Source of the DNA: Cladorhizidae sp. MBARI D1340-BT2
Lineage: Eukaryota > Porifera > Demospongiae > Poecilosclerida > Cladorhizidae
DNA length: 64,000 bases
Direction: 5' to 3'
Assembly (NCBI GenBank): GCA_028752905.1
Contig: JAQNBH010000022.1
Span: 992,001-1,056,000 of the forward strand
The position numbers were made by a program, and so were the translations under genes. The notes beneath the pieces were generated by a model. That model was not told the origin of the DNA. It saw only the letters and a program-made list of their open reading frames with translations, and did not search any database. Shown here one piece after another: positions 1 through 14,886 of the stretch (the first letter of the stretch is position 1; each line of letters begins with the position of its first letter).

Positions 1-88
1 ATTCTATGTATGCAGAATATACGGATGTTTGGTATCAAGAGAGAGAACAGAGAGAGGCCTACCTTTAGAGCTATATATCAAGTCTATT

Positions 89-348
89 CAGTGAAGTGTG
101 GAGAATCTATGAAGCTAACATGTTTAGCTCAAGATAGAGAACACTGAGAGATACCTATCTTGCAAGTCCATTACAGTGAAGTGTGCAGAATATATGGATG
201 TTTGGTATCAAGAGAGAGCACTTAGAGAGTCCTATCTTAATAGCTATACATCAAGTCTATTCAGTGAAGTGTGGATAATCTACGAAGCTAACATGTTTAG
301 CATCAAGTAAGAGTACAATTCATAACTGCCCTAATTAACAAGACCAAA
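89..348. repeat. Satellite monomers of about 86 bp forming a 173-bp dimer (type example)
   Basis: The motif cagtgaagtgtg recurs at 89, 174 and 262, so the basic monomer is 85-88 bp. Two related types alternate: one continues as gagaatctatgaagctaac, the other as cagaatatatggatgtttgg. Two further monomers lie at 742 and 831, and the attctatgtatgcagaat segment at each unit start is a degenerate monomer lacking the motif. The shared downstream pattern (agagagcac, then ctatctt, then atcaagt) shows common ancestry. Short units lack exactly one dimer from this stretch. Confidence 0.88.
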
Positions 349-690
349 GTCCCAGATTTTGTCAACTGATAGAGAAGGCCCTTATCTGCAACATGTCAAC
401 AGATTATCAATAAATGTAGTGGTTTTTCACTGGCAGGCCACCGCTTTGGCAACTGGAAAACGCAAGGAAAGATCGCAAACCTTAACACTTCAAATCACCA
501 TAACTTGCTAATACTTAGAGTACTCAAAATTTTGGCACGTACAAAAGACAGATAATTAGAAGGGCTATCCGGTGATATAAAAATTTCTTTTTTGGGTAAA
601 GTGTAGAAAAGTTATGAGCTTTACGGCAAAATAACAAGATTTTTGGGGGGAAAATGAGAAACATATAGACCAAATTAGGGCAAATATCAA
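301..690. repeat. Unit linker of about 390 bp (type example)
   Basis: Between the monomer blocks every unit carries a non-monomeric linker running from about catcaagtaagagtac to gggcaaatatcaagatag. It contains the inverted pair cataacttgc and gaaaagttatgag about 170 bp apart, and a homopolymer run (T4-5 then G5-9) before aaatgagaaac whose length differs between units. Linker substitutions are the best markers of unit subtype. I see no promoter, ORF or known RNA motif in it. Confidence 0.75.
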
Positions 691-3600
691 GATAGAGAAC
701 ACATAATGAAACCTATCATTCGAATCATATCAAGTCCATTACAGTGAAGTGTGCAGAATATTATGGATGTTTGATATCAACAGAGAGCACAGGGAGAGAC
801 CTATCTTAATAGCTATATATCAAGTTTATACAGTGAAGTGTGGAGAATCTATGAAGCTAACCTGTTTAGCATCAAGATAGAGAACACATAGAGAAACCTA
901 TCTTGTGATTCTATGTATGCAGAATATACGGATGTTTGGTATCAAGAGAGAGAACAGAGAGAGGCCTACCTTTAGAGCTATATATCAAGTCTATTCAGTG
1001 AAGTGTGGATAATCTACGAAGCTAACATGTTTAGCATCAAGTAAGAGTACAATTCATAACTGCCCTAATTAACAAGACCAAAGTCCCAGATTTTGTCAAC
1101 TGATAGAGAAGGCCCTTATCTGCAACATGTCAACAGATTATCAATAAATGTAGTGGTTTTTCACTGGCAGGCCACCGCTTTGGCAACTGGAAAACGCCAG
1201 GAAAGATCGCAAACCTTACCACTTCAAATCACCATAACTTGCTAATACTTAGAGTACTCAAAATTTTGGTACGTACAAAAGACAGATAATTAGAAGGGCT
1301 ATCCGGTGATATAAAAATTATCTTTTTGGGGTAGAGTGTAGAAAAGTTATGAGCTTTACGGCAAAATAACAAGATTTTTGGGGGGAAAATGAGAAACATA
1401 TAGACCAAATTAGGGCAAATATCAAGATAGAGAACACATAATGAAACCTATCATTCTAATCATATCAAGTCCATTACAGTGAAGTGTGCAGAATATTATG
1501 GATGTTTGATATCAACAGAGAGCACAGGGAGAGACCTATCTTAATAGCTATATATCAAGTTTATACAGTGAAGTGTGGAGAATCTATGAAGCTAACCTGT
1601 TTAGCATCAAGATAGAGAACACATAGAGAAACCTATCTTGTGATTCTATGTATGAAGAATATACGGATGTTTGGTATCAAGAGAGAGAACAGAGAGAGGC
1701 CTACCTTTAGAGCTATATATCAAGTCTATTCAGTGAAGTGTGGAGAATCTATGAAGCTAACATGTTTAGCTCAAGATAGAGAACACTGAGAGATACCTAT
1801 CTTGCAAGTCCATTACAGTGAAGTGTGCAGAATATATGGATGTTTGGTATCAAGAGAGAGCACTTAGAGAGTCCTATCTTAATAGCTATACATCAAGTCT
1901 ATTCAGTTAAGTGTGGATAATCTACGAAGCTAACATGTTTAGCATCAAGTAAGAGTACAATTCATAACTGCCCTAATTAACAAGACCAAAGTCCCAGATT
2001 TTGTCAACTGATAGAGAAGGCCCTTATCTGCAACATGTCAACAGATTATCAATAAATGTAGTGGTTTTTCACTGGCAGGCCACCGCTTTGGCAACTGGAA
2101 AACGCCAGGAAAGATCGCAAACCTTAACACTTCAAATCACCATAACTTGCTAATACTTAGAGTACTCAAAATTTTGGCACGTACAAAAGACAGATAATTA
2201 GAAGGGCTATCCGGTGATATAAAAATTTCTTTTTTGGGTAAACTGTAGAAAAGTTATGAGCTTTACGGCAAAATAACAAGATTTTGGGGGGGGAAATGAG
2301 AAACATATAGACCAAATTAGGGCAAATATCAAGATAGAGAACACATAATGAAACCTATCATTAGAATCATATCAAGTCCATTACAGTGAAGTGTGCAGAA
2401 TATTATGGATGTTTGATATCAACAGAGAGCACAGGGAGAGACCTATCTTAATAGCTATATATCAAGTTTATACAGTGAAGTGTGGAGAATCTATGAAGCT
2501 AACCTGTTTAGCATCAAGATAGAGAACACATAGAGAAACCTATCTTGTGATTCTATGTATGCAGAATATACGGATGTTTGGTATCAAGAGAGAGAACAGA
2601 GAGAGGCCTACCTTTAGAGCTATATATCAAGTCTATTCAGTGAAGTGTGGAGAATCTATGAAGCTAACATGTTTAGCTCAAGATAGAGAACACTGAGAGA
2701 TACCTATCTTGCAAGTCCATTACAGTGAAGTGTGCAGAATATATGGATGTTTGGTATCAAGAGAGAGCACTTAGAGAGTCCTATCTTAATAGCTATACAT
2801 CAAGTCTATTCAGTGAAGTGTGGATAATCTACGAAGCTAACATGTTTAGCATCAAGTAAGAGTACAATTCATAACTGCCCTAATTAACAAGACCAAAGTC
2901 CCAGATTTTGTCAACTGATAGAGAAGGCCCTTATCTGCAACATGTCAACAGATTATCAATAAATGTAGTGGTTTTTCACTGGCAGGCCACCGCTTTGGCA
3001 ACTGGAAAACGCCAGGAAAGATCGCAAACCTTAACACTTCAAATCACCATAACTTGCTAATACTTAGGGTACTCAAAATTTTGGCACGTACAAAAGACAG
3101 ATAATCAGAAGGGCTATCCGTTGATATAAAATTTATCTTTTTTGAGTAAAGTGTAGAAAAGTTATGAGCTTTACGGCAAAATAACAAGATTTTTGGGGGG
3201 AAAATGAGAAACATATAGACCAAATTAGGGCAAATATCAATATAGAGAACACATAATGAAACCTATCATTCGAATCATATCAAGTCCATTACAGTGAAGT
3301 GTGCAGAATATTATGGATGTTTGATATCAACAGAGAGCACAGGGAGAGACCTATCTTAATAGCTATATATCAAGTTTATACAGTGAAGTGTGGAGAATCT
3401 ATGAAGCTAACCTGTTTAGCATCAAGATAGAGAACACATAGAGAAACCTATCTTGTGATTCTATGTATGCAGAATATACGGATGTTTGGTATCAAGAGAG
3501 AGAACAGAGAGAGGCCTACCTTTAGAGCTATATATCAAGTCTATTCAGTGAAGTGTGGAGAATCTATGAAGCTAACATGTTTAGCTCAAGATAGAGAACA

Positions 3601-5099
3601 CTGAGAGATACCTATCTTGCAAGTCCATTACAGTGAAGTGTGCAGAATATATGGATGTTTGGTATCAAGAGAGAGCACTTAGAGAGTCCTATCTTAATAG
3701 CTATACATCAAGTCTATTCAGTGAAGTGTGGATAATCTACGAAGCTAACATGTTTAGCATCAAGTAAGAGTACAATTCATAACTGCCCTAATTAACAAGA
3801 CCAAAGTCCCAGATTTTGTCAACTGATAGAGAAGGCCCTTATCTGCAACATGTCAACAGATTATCAATAAATGTAGTGGTTTTTCACTGGCAGGCCACCG
3901 CTTTGGCAACTGGAAAACGCCAGGAAAGATCGCAAACCTTAACACTTCAAATCACCATAACTTGCTAATACTTAGAGTACTCAAAATTTTGGCACGTACA
4001 AAAGACAGATAATTAGAAGGGCTATCCGGTGATATAAAAATTTCTTTTTTGGGTAAAGTGTAGAAAAGTTATGAGCTTTACGGCAAAATAACAAGATTTT
4101 TGGGGGAAAAATGAGAAACATATAGACCAAATTAGGGCAAATATCAAGATAGAGAACACATAATGAAACCTATCATTCGAATCATATCAAGTCCATTACA
4201 GTGAAGTGTGCAGAATATTATGGATGTTTGATATCAACAGAGAGCACAGGGAGAGACCTATCTTAATAGCTATATATCAAGTTTATACAGTGAAGTGTGG
4301 AGAATCTATGAAGCTAACCTGTTTAGCATCAAGATAGAGAACACATAGAGAAACCTATCTTGTGATTCTATGTATGCAGAATATACGGATGTTTGGTATC
4401 ACGAGAGAGAACAGAGAGAGGCCTACCTTTAGAGCTATATATCAAGTCTATTCAGTGAAGTGTGGATAATCTACGAAGCTAACATGTTTAGCATCAAGTA
4501 AGAGTACAATTCATAACTGCCCTAATTAACAAGACCAAAGTCCCAGATTTTGTCAACTGATAGAGAAGGCCCTTATCTGCAACATGTCAACAGATTATCA
4601 ATAAATGTAGTGGTTTTTCACTGGCAGGCCACCGCTTTGGCAACTGGAAAACGCCAGGAAAGATCGCAAACCTTAACACTTCAAATCACCATAACTTGCT
4701 AATACTTAGAGTACTCAAAATTTTGGCACGTACAAAAGACAGATAATCAGAAGGGCTATCCGTTGATATAAAATTTATCTTTTTTGAGTAAAGTGTAGAA
4801 AAGTTATGAGCTTTACGGCAAAATAACAAGATTTTTGGAGGAAAAATGAGAAACATATAGACCAAATTAGGGCAAATATCAAGATAGAGAACACATAATG
4901 AAACCTATCATTCGAATCATATCAAGTCCATTACAGTGAAGTTTGCAGAATATTATGGATGTTTGATATCAACAGAGAGCACAGGGAGAGACCTATCTTA
5001 ATAGCTATATATCAAGTTTATAAAGTGAAGTGTGGAGAATCTATGAAGCTAACCTGTTTAGCATCAAGATAGAGAACACATAGAGAAACCTATCTTGTG

Positions 5100-8000
5100 A
5101 TTCTATGTATGCAGAATATACGGATGTTTGGTATCAAGAGAGAGAACAGAGAGAGGCCTACCTTTAGAGCTATATATCAAGTCTATTCAGTGAAGTGTGG
5201 ATAATCTACGAAGCTAACATGTTTAGCATCAAGTAAGAGTACAATTCATAACTGCCCTAATTAACAAGACCAAAGTCCCAGATTTTGTCAACTGATAGAG
5301 AAGGCCCTTATCTGCAACATGTCAACAGATTATCAATAAATGTAGTGGTTTTTCACTGGCAGGCCACCGCTTTGGCAACTGGAAAACGCCAGGAAAGATC
5401 GCAAACCTTAACACTTCAAATCACCATAACTTGCTAATACTTAGAGTACTCAAAATTTTGGCACGTACAAAAGACAGATAATTAGAAGGGCTATCCGGTG
5501 ATATAAAAATTTCTTTTTTTGGTAAAGTGTAGAAAAGTTATGAGCTTTACGGCAAAATAACAAGATTTTGGGGGGGGGAATGAGAAACATATAGACCAAA
5601 TTAGGGCAAATATCAAGATAGAGAACACATAATGAAACCTATCATTCGAATCATATCAAGTCCATTACAGTGAAGTGTGCAGAATATTATGGATGTTTGA
5701 TATCAACAGAGAGCACAGGGAGAGACCTATCTTAATAGCTATATATCAAGTTTATACAGTGAAGTGTGGAGAATCTATGAAGCTAACCTGTTTAGCATCA
5801 AGATAGAGAACACATAGAGAAACCTATCTTGTGATTCTATGTATGCAGAATATACGGATGTTTGGTATCAAGAGAGAGAACAGAGAGAGGCCTACCTTTA
5901 GAGCTATATATCAAGTGTATTCAGTGAAGTGTGGAGAATCTATGAAGCTAACATGTTTAGCTCAAGATAGAGAACACTGAGAGATACCTATCTTGCAAGT
6001 CCATTACAGTGAAGTGTGCAGAATATATGGATGTTTGGTATCAAGAGAGAGCTCTTATCTTAATTGCTATACATCAAGTCTATTCAGTGAAGTGTGGATA
6101 ATCTACGAAGCTAACATGTTTAGCATCAAGTAAGAGTACAATTCATAACTGCCCTAATTAACAAGACCAAAGTCCCAGATTTTGTCAACTGATAGAGAAG
6201 GCCCTTATCTGCAACATGTCAACAGATTATCAATAAATGTAGTGGTTTTTCACTGGCAGGCCACCGCTTTGGCAACTGGAAAACGCCAGGAAAGATCGCA
6301 AACCTTACCACTTCAAATCACCATAACTTGCTAAAACTTAGAGTACTCAAACTTTTGGTACATACAAAAGACAGATAATTAGAAGGGCTATCCGGTGATA
6401 TAAAATTATCTTTTTGGGGTAGAGTGTAGAAAAGTTATGAGCTTTACGGCAAAATAACAAGATTTTTGGGGGAAAAATGAGAAACATATAGACCAAATTA
6501 GGGCAAATATCAAGATAGAGAACACATAATGAAACCTATCATTCTAATCATATCAAGTCCATTACAGTGAAGTGTGCAGAATATTATGGATGTTTGATAT
6601 CAACAGAGAGCACAGGGAGAGACCTATCTTAATAGCTATATATCAAGTTTATACAGTGAAGTGTGGAGAATCTATGAAGCTAACCTGTTTAGCATCAAGA
6701 TAGAGAACACATAGAGAAACCTATCTTGTGATTCTATGTATGCAGAATATACGGATGTTTGGTATCAAGAGAGAGAACAGAGAGAGGCCTACCTTTAGAG
6801 CTATATATCAAGTCTATTCAGTGACGTGTGGAGAATCTATGAAGCTAACATGTTTAGCTCAAGATAGAGAACACTGAGAGATACCTATCTTGCAAGTCCA
6901 TTACAGTGAAGTGTGCAGAATATATGGATGTTTGGTATCAAGAGAGAGCACTTAGAGAGTCCTATCTTAATAGCTATACATCAAGTCTATTCAGTGAAGT
7001 GTGGATAATCTACGAAGCTAACATGTTTAGCATCAAGTAAGAGTACAATTCATAACTGCTCTAATTAACAAGACCAAAGTCCCAGAGTTTGTCAACTGAT
7101 AGAGAAGTCCCTTATCTGCAACATGTCAACAGATTATCAGTAAATGTAGTGGTTTTTCACTGGCAGGCCACCGCTTTGGCAACTGGAAAACGCCAGGAAA
7201 GATCTCAAACCTTACCACTTCAAATCACCATAACTTACTAATACTTAGAGTACTCAACATTTTGGCACGTACAAAAGACAGATAATTAGAAGGGCTATCC
7301 GGTGATATAAAAATTATCTTTTTGGGGTAAAGTGTAGAAATGTTATGAGCTTTACGGCAAAATAACAAGATTTTTGGGGGGAAAATGAGAAACATATAGA
7401 CCAAATTAGGGCAAATATCAAGATAGAGAACACATAATGAAACCTATCATTCGAATCATATCAAGTCCATTACAGTGAAGTGTGCAGAATATTATGGATG
7501 TTTGATATCAACAGAGAGCACAGGGAGAGACCTATCTTAATAGCTATATATCAAGTTTATACAGTGAAGTGTGGAGAATCTATGAAGCTAACCTGTTTAG
7601 CATCAAGATAGAGAACACATAGAGAAACCTATCTTGTGATTCTATGTATGCATAATATACGGATGTTTGGTATCAAGGGAGAGAACAGAGAGAGGCCTAC
7701 CTTTAGAGCTATATATCAAGTCTATTCAGTGAAGTGTGGAGAATCTATGAAGCTAACATGTTTAGCTCAAGATAGAGAACACTGAGAGATACCTATCTTG
7801 CAAGTCCATTACAGTGAAGTGTGCAGAATATATGGATGTTTGGTATCAAGAGAGAGCACTTAGAGAGTCCTATCTTAATAGCTATACATCAAGTCTATTC
7901 AGTGAAGTGTGGATAATCTACGAAGCTAACATGTTTAGCATCAAGTAAGAGTACAATTCATAACTGCCCTAATTAACAAGACCAAAGTCCCAGATTTTGT

Positions 8001-8546
8001 CAACTGATAGAGAAGGCCCTTATCTGCAACATGTCAACAGATTATCAATAAATGTAGTGGTTTTTCACTGGCAGGCCACCGCTTTGGCAACTGGAAAACG
8101 CCAGGAAAGATCGCAAACCTTACCACTTCAAATCACCATAACTTGCTAATACTTAGAGTACTCAAAAATTTGGCACGTACAAAAGACAGATAATTAGAAG
8201 GGCTATGCAGTGATATAAAAATTATCTTTTTTGGGTAAAGTGTAGAAAAGTTATGAGCTTTACGGCAAAATAACAAGATTTTTGGGGGGGAAATGAGAAA
8301 CATATAGACCAAATTAGGGCAAATATCAAGATAGAGAACACATAATGAAACCTATCATTCGAATCATATCAAGTCCATTACAGTGAAGTGTGCAGAATAT
8401 TATGGATGTTTGATATCAACAGAGAGCACAGGGAGAGACCTATCTTAATAGCTATATATCAAGTTTATACAGTGAAGTGTGGAGAATCTATGAAGCTAAC
8501 CTGTTTAGCATCAAGATAGAGAACACATAGAGAAACCTATCTTGTG
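5100..8546. repeat. Earlier higher-order block, copied at 13083-16702
   Basis: Units 5834 (897 bp, with the rare agagctcttatcttaattgc deletion variant), 6731 and 7639 correspond to units 13990, 14887 and 15795 at an offset of exactly 8156 bp. The preceding unit 5100 matches 13083 in its linker (ttctttttttgg, then G8-9 before aatgag), but 5100 is a short unit and 13083 a long one. So one dimer was lost or gained after or during the copying. Confidence 0.8.
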
Positions 8547-11500
8547 ATTCTATGTATGCAGAATATACGGATGTTTGGTATCAAGAGAGAGAACAGAGAG
8601 AGGCCTACCTTTAGAGCTATATATCAAGTCTATTCAGTGAAGTGTGGAGAATCTATGAAGCTAACATGTTTAGCTCAAGATAGAGAACACTGAGAGATAC
8701 CTATCTTGCAAGTCCATTACAGTGAAGTGTGCAGAATATATGGATGTTTGGTATCAAGAGAGAGCACTTAGAGAGTCCTATCTTAATAGCTATACATCAA
8801 GTCTATTCAGTGAAGTGTGGATAATCTACGAAGCTAACATGTTTAGCATCAAGTAAGAGTACAATTCATAACTGCCCTAATTAACAAGACCAAAGTCCCA
8901 GATTTTGTCAACTGATAGAGAAGGCCCTTATCTGCAACATGTCAACAGATTATCAATAAATGTAGTGGTTTTTCACTGGCAGGCCACCGCTTTGGCAACT
9001 GGAAAACGCCAGGAAAGATCGCAAACCTTAACACTTCAAATCACCATAACTTGCTAATACTTAGAGTACTCAAAATTTTGGCACGTACAAAAGACAGATA
9101 ATTAGAAGGGCTATCCGGTGATATAAAAATTTCTTTTTGGGGTAAAGTGTAGAAAAGTTATGAGCTTTACGGCAAAATAACAAGATTTTTGGGGGGGAAA
9201 TGAGAAACATATAGACCAAATTAGGGCAAATATCAAGATAGAGAACACATAATGAAACCTATCATTCGAATCATATCAAGTCCATTACAGTGAAGTGTGC
9301 AGAATATTATGGATGTTTGATATCAACAGAGAGCACAGGGAGAGACCTATCTTAATAGCTATATATCAAGTTTATACAGTGAAGTGTGGAGAATCTATGA
9401 AGCTAACCTGTTTAGCATCAAGATAGATAACACATAGAGAAACCTATCTTGTGATTCTATGTATGCAGAATATACGGATGTTTGGTATCAAGAGAGAGAA
9501 CAGAGAGAGGCCTACCTTTAGAGCTATATATCAACTCTATTCAGTGAAGTGTGGAGAATCTATGAAGCTAACATGTTTAGCTCAAGATAGAGAACACTGA
9601 GAGATACCTATCTTGCAAGTCCATTACAGTGAAGTGTGCAGAATATATGGATGTTTGGTATCAAGAGAGAGCACTTAGAGAGTCCTATCTTAATAGCTAT
9701 ACATCAAGTCTATTCAGTGAAGTGTGGATAATCTACGAAGCTAACATGTTTAGCATCAAGTAAGAGTACAATTCATAACTGCCCTAATTAACAAGACCAA
9801 AGTCCCAGATTTTGTCAACTGATAGAGAAGGCCCTTATCTGCAACATGTCAACAGATTATCAATAAATGTAGTGGTTTTTCACTGGCAGGCCACCGCTTT
9901 GGCAACTGGAAAACGCCAGGAAAGATCGCAAACCTTACCACTTCAAATCACCATAACTTGCTAATACTTAGAGTACTCAAAAATTTGGCACGTACAAAAG
10001 ACAGATAATTAGAAGGGCTATGCAGTGATATAAAAATTATCTTTTTTGGGTAAAGTGTAGAAAAGTTATGAGCTTTACGGCAAAATAACAAGATTTTTGG
10101 GGGGGAAATGAGAAACATATAGACCAAATTAGGGCAAATATCAAGATAGAGAACACATAATGAAACCTATCATTCGAATCATATCAAGTCCATTACAGTG
10201 AAGTGTGCAGAATATTATGGATGTTTGATATCAACAGAGAGCACAGGGAGAGACCTATCTTAATAGCTATATATCAAGTTTATACAGTGAAGTGTGGAGA
10301 ATCTATGAAGCTAACCTGTTTAGCATCAAGATAGAGAACACATAGAGAAACCTATCTTGTGATTCTATGTATGCAGAATATACGGATGTTTGGTATCAAG
10401 AGAGAGAACAGAGAGAGGCCTACCTTTAGAGCTATATATCAAGTCTATTCAGTGAAGTGTGGAGAATCTATGAAGCTAACATGTTTAGCTCAAGATAGAG
10501 AACACTGAGAGATACCTATCTTGCAAGTCCATTACAGTGAAGTGTGCAGAATATATGGATGTTTGGTATCAAGAGAGAGCACTTAGAGAGTCCTATCTTA
10601 ATAGCTATACATCAAGTCTATTCAGTGAAGTGTGGATAATCTACGAAGCTAACATGTTTAGCATCAAGTAAGAGTACAATTCATAACTGCCCTAATTAAC
10701 AAGACCAAAGTCCCAGATTTTGTCAACTGATAGAGAAGGCCCTTATCTGCAACATGTCAACAGATTATCAATAAATGTAGTGGTTTTTCACTGGCAGGCC
10801 ACCGCTTTGGCAACTGGAAAACGCCAGGAAAGATCGCAAACCTTAACACTTCAAATCACCATAACTTGCTAATACTTAGAGTACTCAAATTTTGGCACGT
10901 ACAAAAGACAGATAATTAGAAGGGCTATCCGGTGATATAAATATTTCTTTTTGGGGTAAAGTGTAGAAAAGTTATGAGCTTTACGGCAAAATAACAAGAT
11001 TTTGGGGGGGGAAATGAGAAACATATAGACCCAATTAGGGCAAATATCAAGATAGAGAACACATAATGAAACCTATCATTCGAATCATATCAAGTCCATT
11101 ACAGTGAAGTGTGCAGAATATTATGGATGTTTGATATCAACAGAGAGCACAGGGAGAGACCTATCTTAATAGCTATATATCAAGTTTATACAGTGAAGTG
11201 TGGAGAATCTATGAAGCTAACCTGTTTAGCATCAAGATAGAGAACACATAGAGAAACCTATCTTGTGATTCTATGTATGCAGAATATACGGATGTTTGGT
11301 ATCAAGAGAGAGAACAGAGAGAGGCCTACCTTTAGAGCTATATATCAAGTCTATTCAGTGAAGTGTGGAGAATCTATGAAGCTAACATGTTTAGCTCAAG
11401 ATAGAGAACACTGAGAGATACCTATCTTGCAAGTCCATTACAGTGAAGTGTGCAGAATATATGGATGTTTGGTATCAAGAGAGAGCACTTAGAGAGTCCT

Positions 11501-14500
11501 ATCTTAATAGCTATACATCAAGTCTATTCAGTGAAGTGTGGATAATCTACGAAGCTAACATGTTTAGCATCAAGTAAGAGTACAATTCATAACTGCCCTA
11601 ATTAACAAGACCAAAGTCCCAGATTTTGTCAACTGATAGAGAAGGCCCTTATCTGCAACATGTCAACAGATTATCAATAAATGTAGTGGTTTTTCACTGG
11701 CAGGCCACCGCTTTGGCAACTGGAAAACGCCAGGAAAGATCGCAAACCTTAACACTTCAAATCACCATAACTTGCTAATACTTAGAGTACTCAAAATTTT
11801 GGCACGTACAAAAGACAGATAATTAGAAGGGCTATCCGGTGATATAAAAATTTCTTTTTTGGGTAAAGTGTAGAAAAGTTATGAACTTTACGGCAAAATA
11901 ACAAGATTTTGGGGGGGAAAATGAGAAACATATAGACCAAATTAGGGCAAATATCAAGATAGAGAACACATAATGAAACCTATCATTCGAATCATATCAA
12001 GTCCATTACAGTGAAGTGTGCAGAATATTATGGATGTTTGATATCAACAGAGAGCACAGGGAGAGACCTATCTTAATAGCTATATATCAAGTTTATACAG
12101 TGAAGTGTGGAGAATCTATGAAGCTAACCTGTTTAGCATCAAGATAGAGAACACATAGAGAAACCTATCTTGTGATTCTATGTATGCAGAATATACGGAT
12201 GTTTGGTATCAAGAGAGAGAACAGAGAGAGGCCTACCTTTAGAGCTATATATCAAGTCTATTCAGTGAAGTGTGGAGAATCTATGAAGCTAACATGTTTA
12301 GCTCAAGATAGAGAACACTGAGAGATACCTATCTTGCAAGTCCATTACAGTGAAGTGTGCAGAATATATGGATGTTTGGTATCAAGAGAGAGCACTTAGA
12401 GAGTCCTATCTTAATAGCTATACATCAAGTCTATTCAGTGAAGTGTGGATAATCTACGAAGCTAACATGTTTAGCATCAAGTAAGAGTACAATTCATAAC
12501 TGCCCTAATTAACAAGACCAAAGTCCCAGATTTTGTCAACTGATAGAGAAGGCCCTTATCTGCAACATGTCAACAGATTATCAATAAATGTAGTGGTTTT
12601 TCACTGGCAGGCCACCGCTTTGGCAACTGGAAAACGCCAGGAAAGATCGCAAACCTTAACACTTCAAATCACCATAACTTGCTAATACTTAGGGTACTCA
12701 AAATTTTGGCACGTACAAAAGACAGATAATCAGAAGGGCTATCCGTTGATATAAAATTTATCTTTTTTGAGTAAAGTGTAGAAAAGTTATGAGCTTTACG
12801 GCAAAATAACAAGATTTTTGGGGGGAAAATGAGAAACATATAGACCAAATTAGGGCAAATATCAATATAGAGAACACATAATGAAACCTATCATTCGAAT
12901 CATATCAAGTCCATTACAGTGAAGTGTGCAGAATATTATGGATGTTTGATATCAACAGAGAGCACAGGGAGAGACCTATCTTAATAGCTATATATCAAGT
13001 TTATACAGTGAAGTGTGGAGAATCTATGAAGCTAACCTGTTTAGCATCAAGATAGAGAACACATAGAGAAACCTATCTTGTGATTCTATGTATGCAGAAT
13101 ATACGGATGTTTGGTATCAAGAGAGAGAACAGAGAGAGGCCTACCTTTAGAGCTATATATCAAGTCTATTCAGTGAAGTGTGGAGAATCTATGAAGCTAA
13201 CATGTTTAGCTCAAGATAGAGAACACTGAGAGATACCTATCTTGCAAGTCCATTACAGTGAAGTGTGCAGAATATATGGATGTTTGGTATCAAGAGAGAG
13301 CACTTAGAGAGTCCTATCTTAATAGCTATACATCAAGTCTATTCAGTGAAGTGTGGATAATCTACGAAGCTAACATGTTTAGCATCAAGTAAGAGTACAA
13401 TTCATAACTGCCCTAATTAACAAGACCAAAGTCCCAGATTTTGTCAACTGATAGAGAAGGCCCTTATCTGCAACATGTCAACAGATTATCAATAAATGTA
13501 GTGGTTTTTCACTGGCAGGCCACCGCTTTGGCAACTGGAAAACGCCAGGAAAGATCGCAAACCTTAACACTTCAAATCAACATAACTTGCTAATACTTAG
13601 AGTACTCAAAATTTTGGCACGTACAAAAGACAGATAATTAGAAGGGCTATCCGGTGATATAAAAATTTCTTTTTTTGGTAAAGTGTAGAAAAGTTATGAG
13701 CTTTACGGCAAAATAACAAGATTTTGGGGGGGGGAATGAGAAACATATAGACCAAATTAGGGCAAATATCAAGATAGAGAACACATAATGAAACCTATCA
13801 TTCGAATCATATCAAGTCCATTACAGTGAAGTGTGCAGAATATTATGGATGTTTGATATCAACAGAGAGCACAGGGAGAGACCTATCTTAATAGCTATAT
13901 ATCAAGTTTATACAGTGAAGTGTGGAGAATCTATGAAGCTAACCTGTTTAGCATCAAGATAGAGAACACATAGAGAAACCTATCTTGTGATTCTATGTAT
14001 GCAGAATATACGGATGTTTGGTATCAAGAGAGAGAACAGAGAGAGGCCTACCTTTAGAGCTATATATCAAGTGTATTCAGTGAAGTGTGGAGAATCTATG
14101 AAGCTAACATGTTTAGCTCAAGATAGAGAACACTGAGAGATACCTATCTTGCAAGTCCATTACAGTGAAGTGTGCAGAATATATGGATGTTTGGTATCAA
14201 GAGAGAGCTCTTATCTTAATTGCTATACATCAAGTCTATTCAGTGAAGTGTGGATAATCTACGAAGCTAACATGTTTAGCATCAAGTAAGAGTACAATTC
14301 ATAACTGCCCTAATTAACAAGACCAAAGTCCCAGATTTTGTCAACTGATAGAGAAGGCCCTTATCTGCAACATGTCAACAGATTATCAATAAATGTAGTG
14401 GTTTTTCACTGGCAGGCCACCGCTTTGGCAACTGGAAAACGCCAGGAAAGATCGCAAACCTTACCACTTCAAATCACCATAACTTGCTAAAACTTAGAGT

Positions 14501-14886
14501 ACTCAAACTTTTGGTACGTACAAAAGACAGATAATTAGAAGGGCTATCCGGTGATATAAAATTATCTTTTTGGGGTAGAGTGTAGAAAAGTTATGAGCTT
14601 TACGGCAAAATAACAAGATTTTTGGGGGGAAAATGAGAAACATATAGACCAAATTAGGGCAAATATCAAGATAGAGAACACATAATGAAACCTATCATTC
14701 TAATCATATCAAGTCCATTACAGTGAAGTGTGCAGAATATTATGGATGTTTGATATCAACAGAGAGCACAGGGAGAGACCTATCTTAATAGCTATATATC
14801 AAGTTTATACAGTGAAGTGTGGAGAATCTATGAAGCTAACCTGTTTAGCATCAAGATAGAGAACACATAGAGAAACCTATCTTGTG

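Noticed and set aside
301..690. Self-cleaving ribozyme in the satellite linker (ctgatagagaagg looked like a hammerhead core)
   Set aside because: The conserved CTGATGA and GAAA core elements are not both present in the required order.
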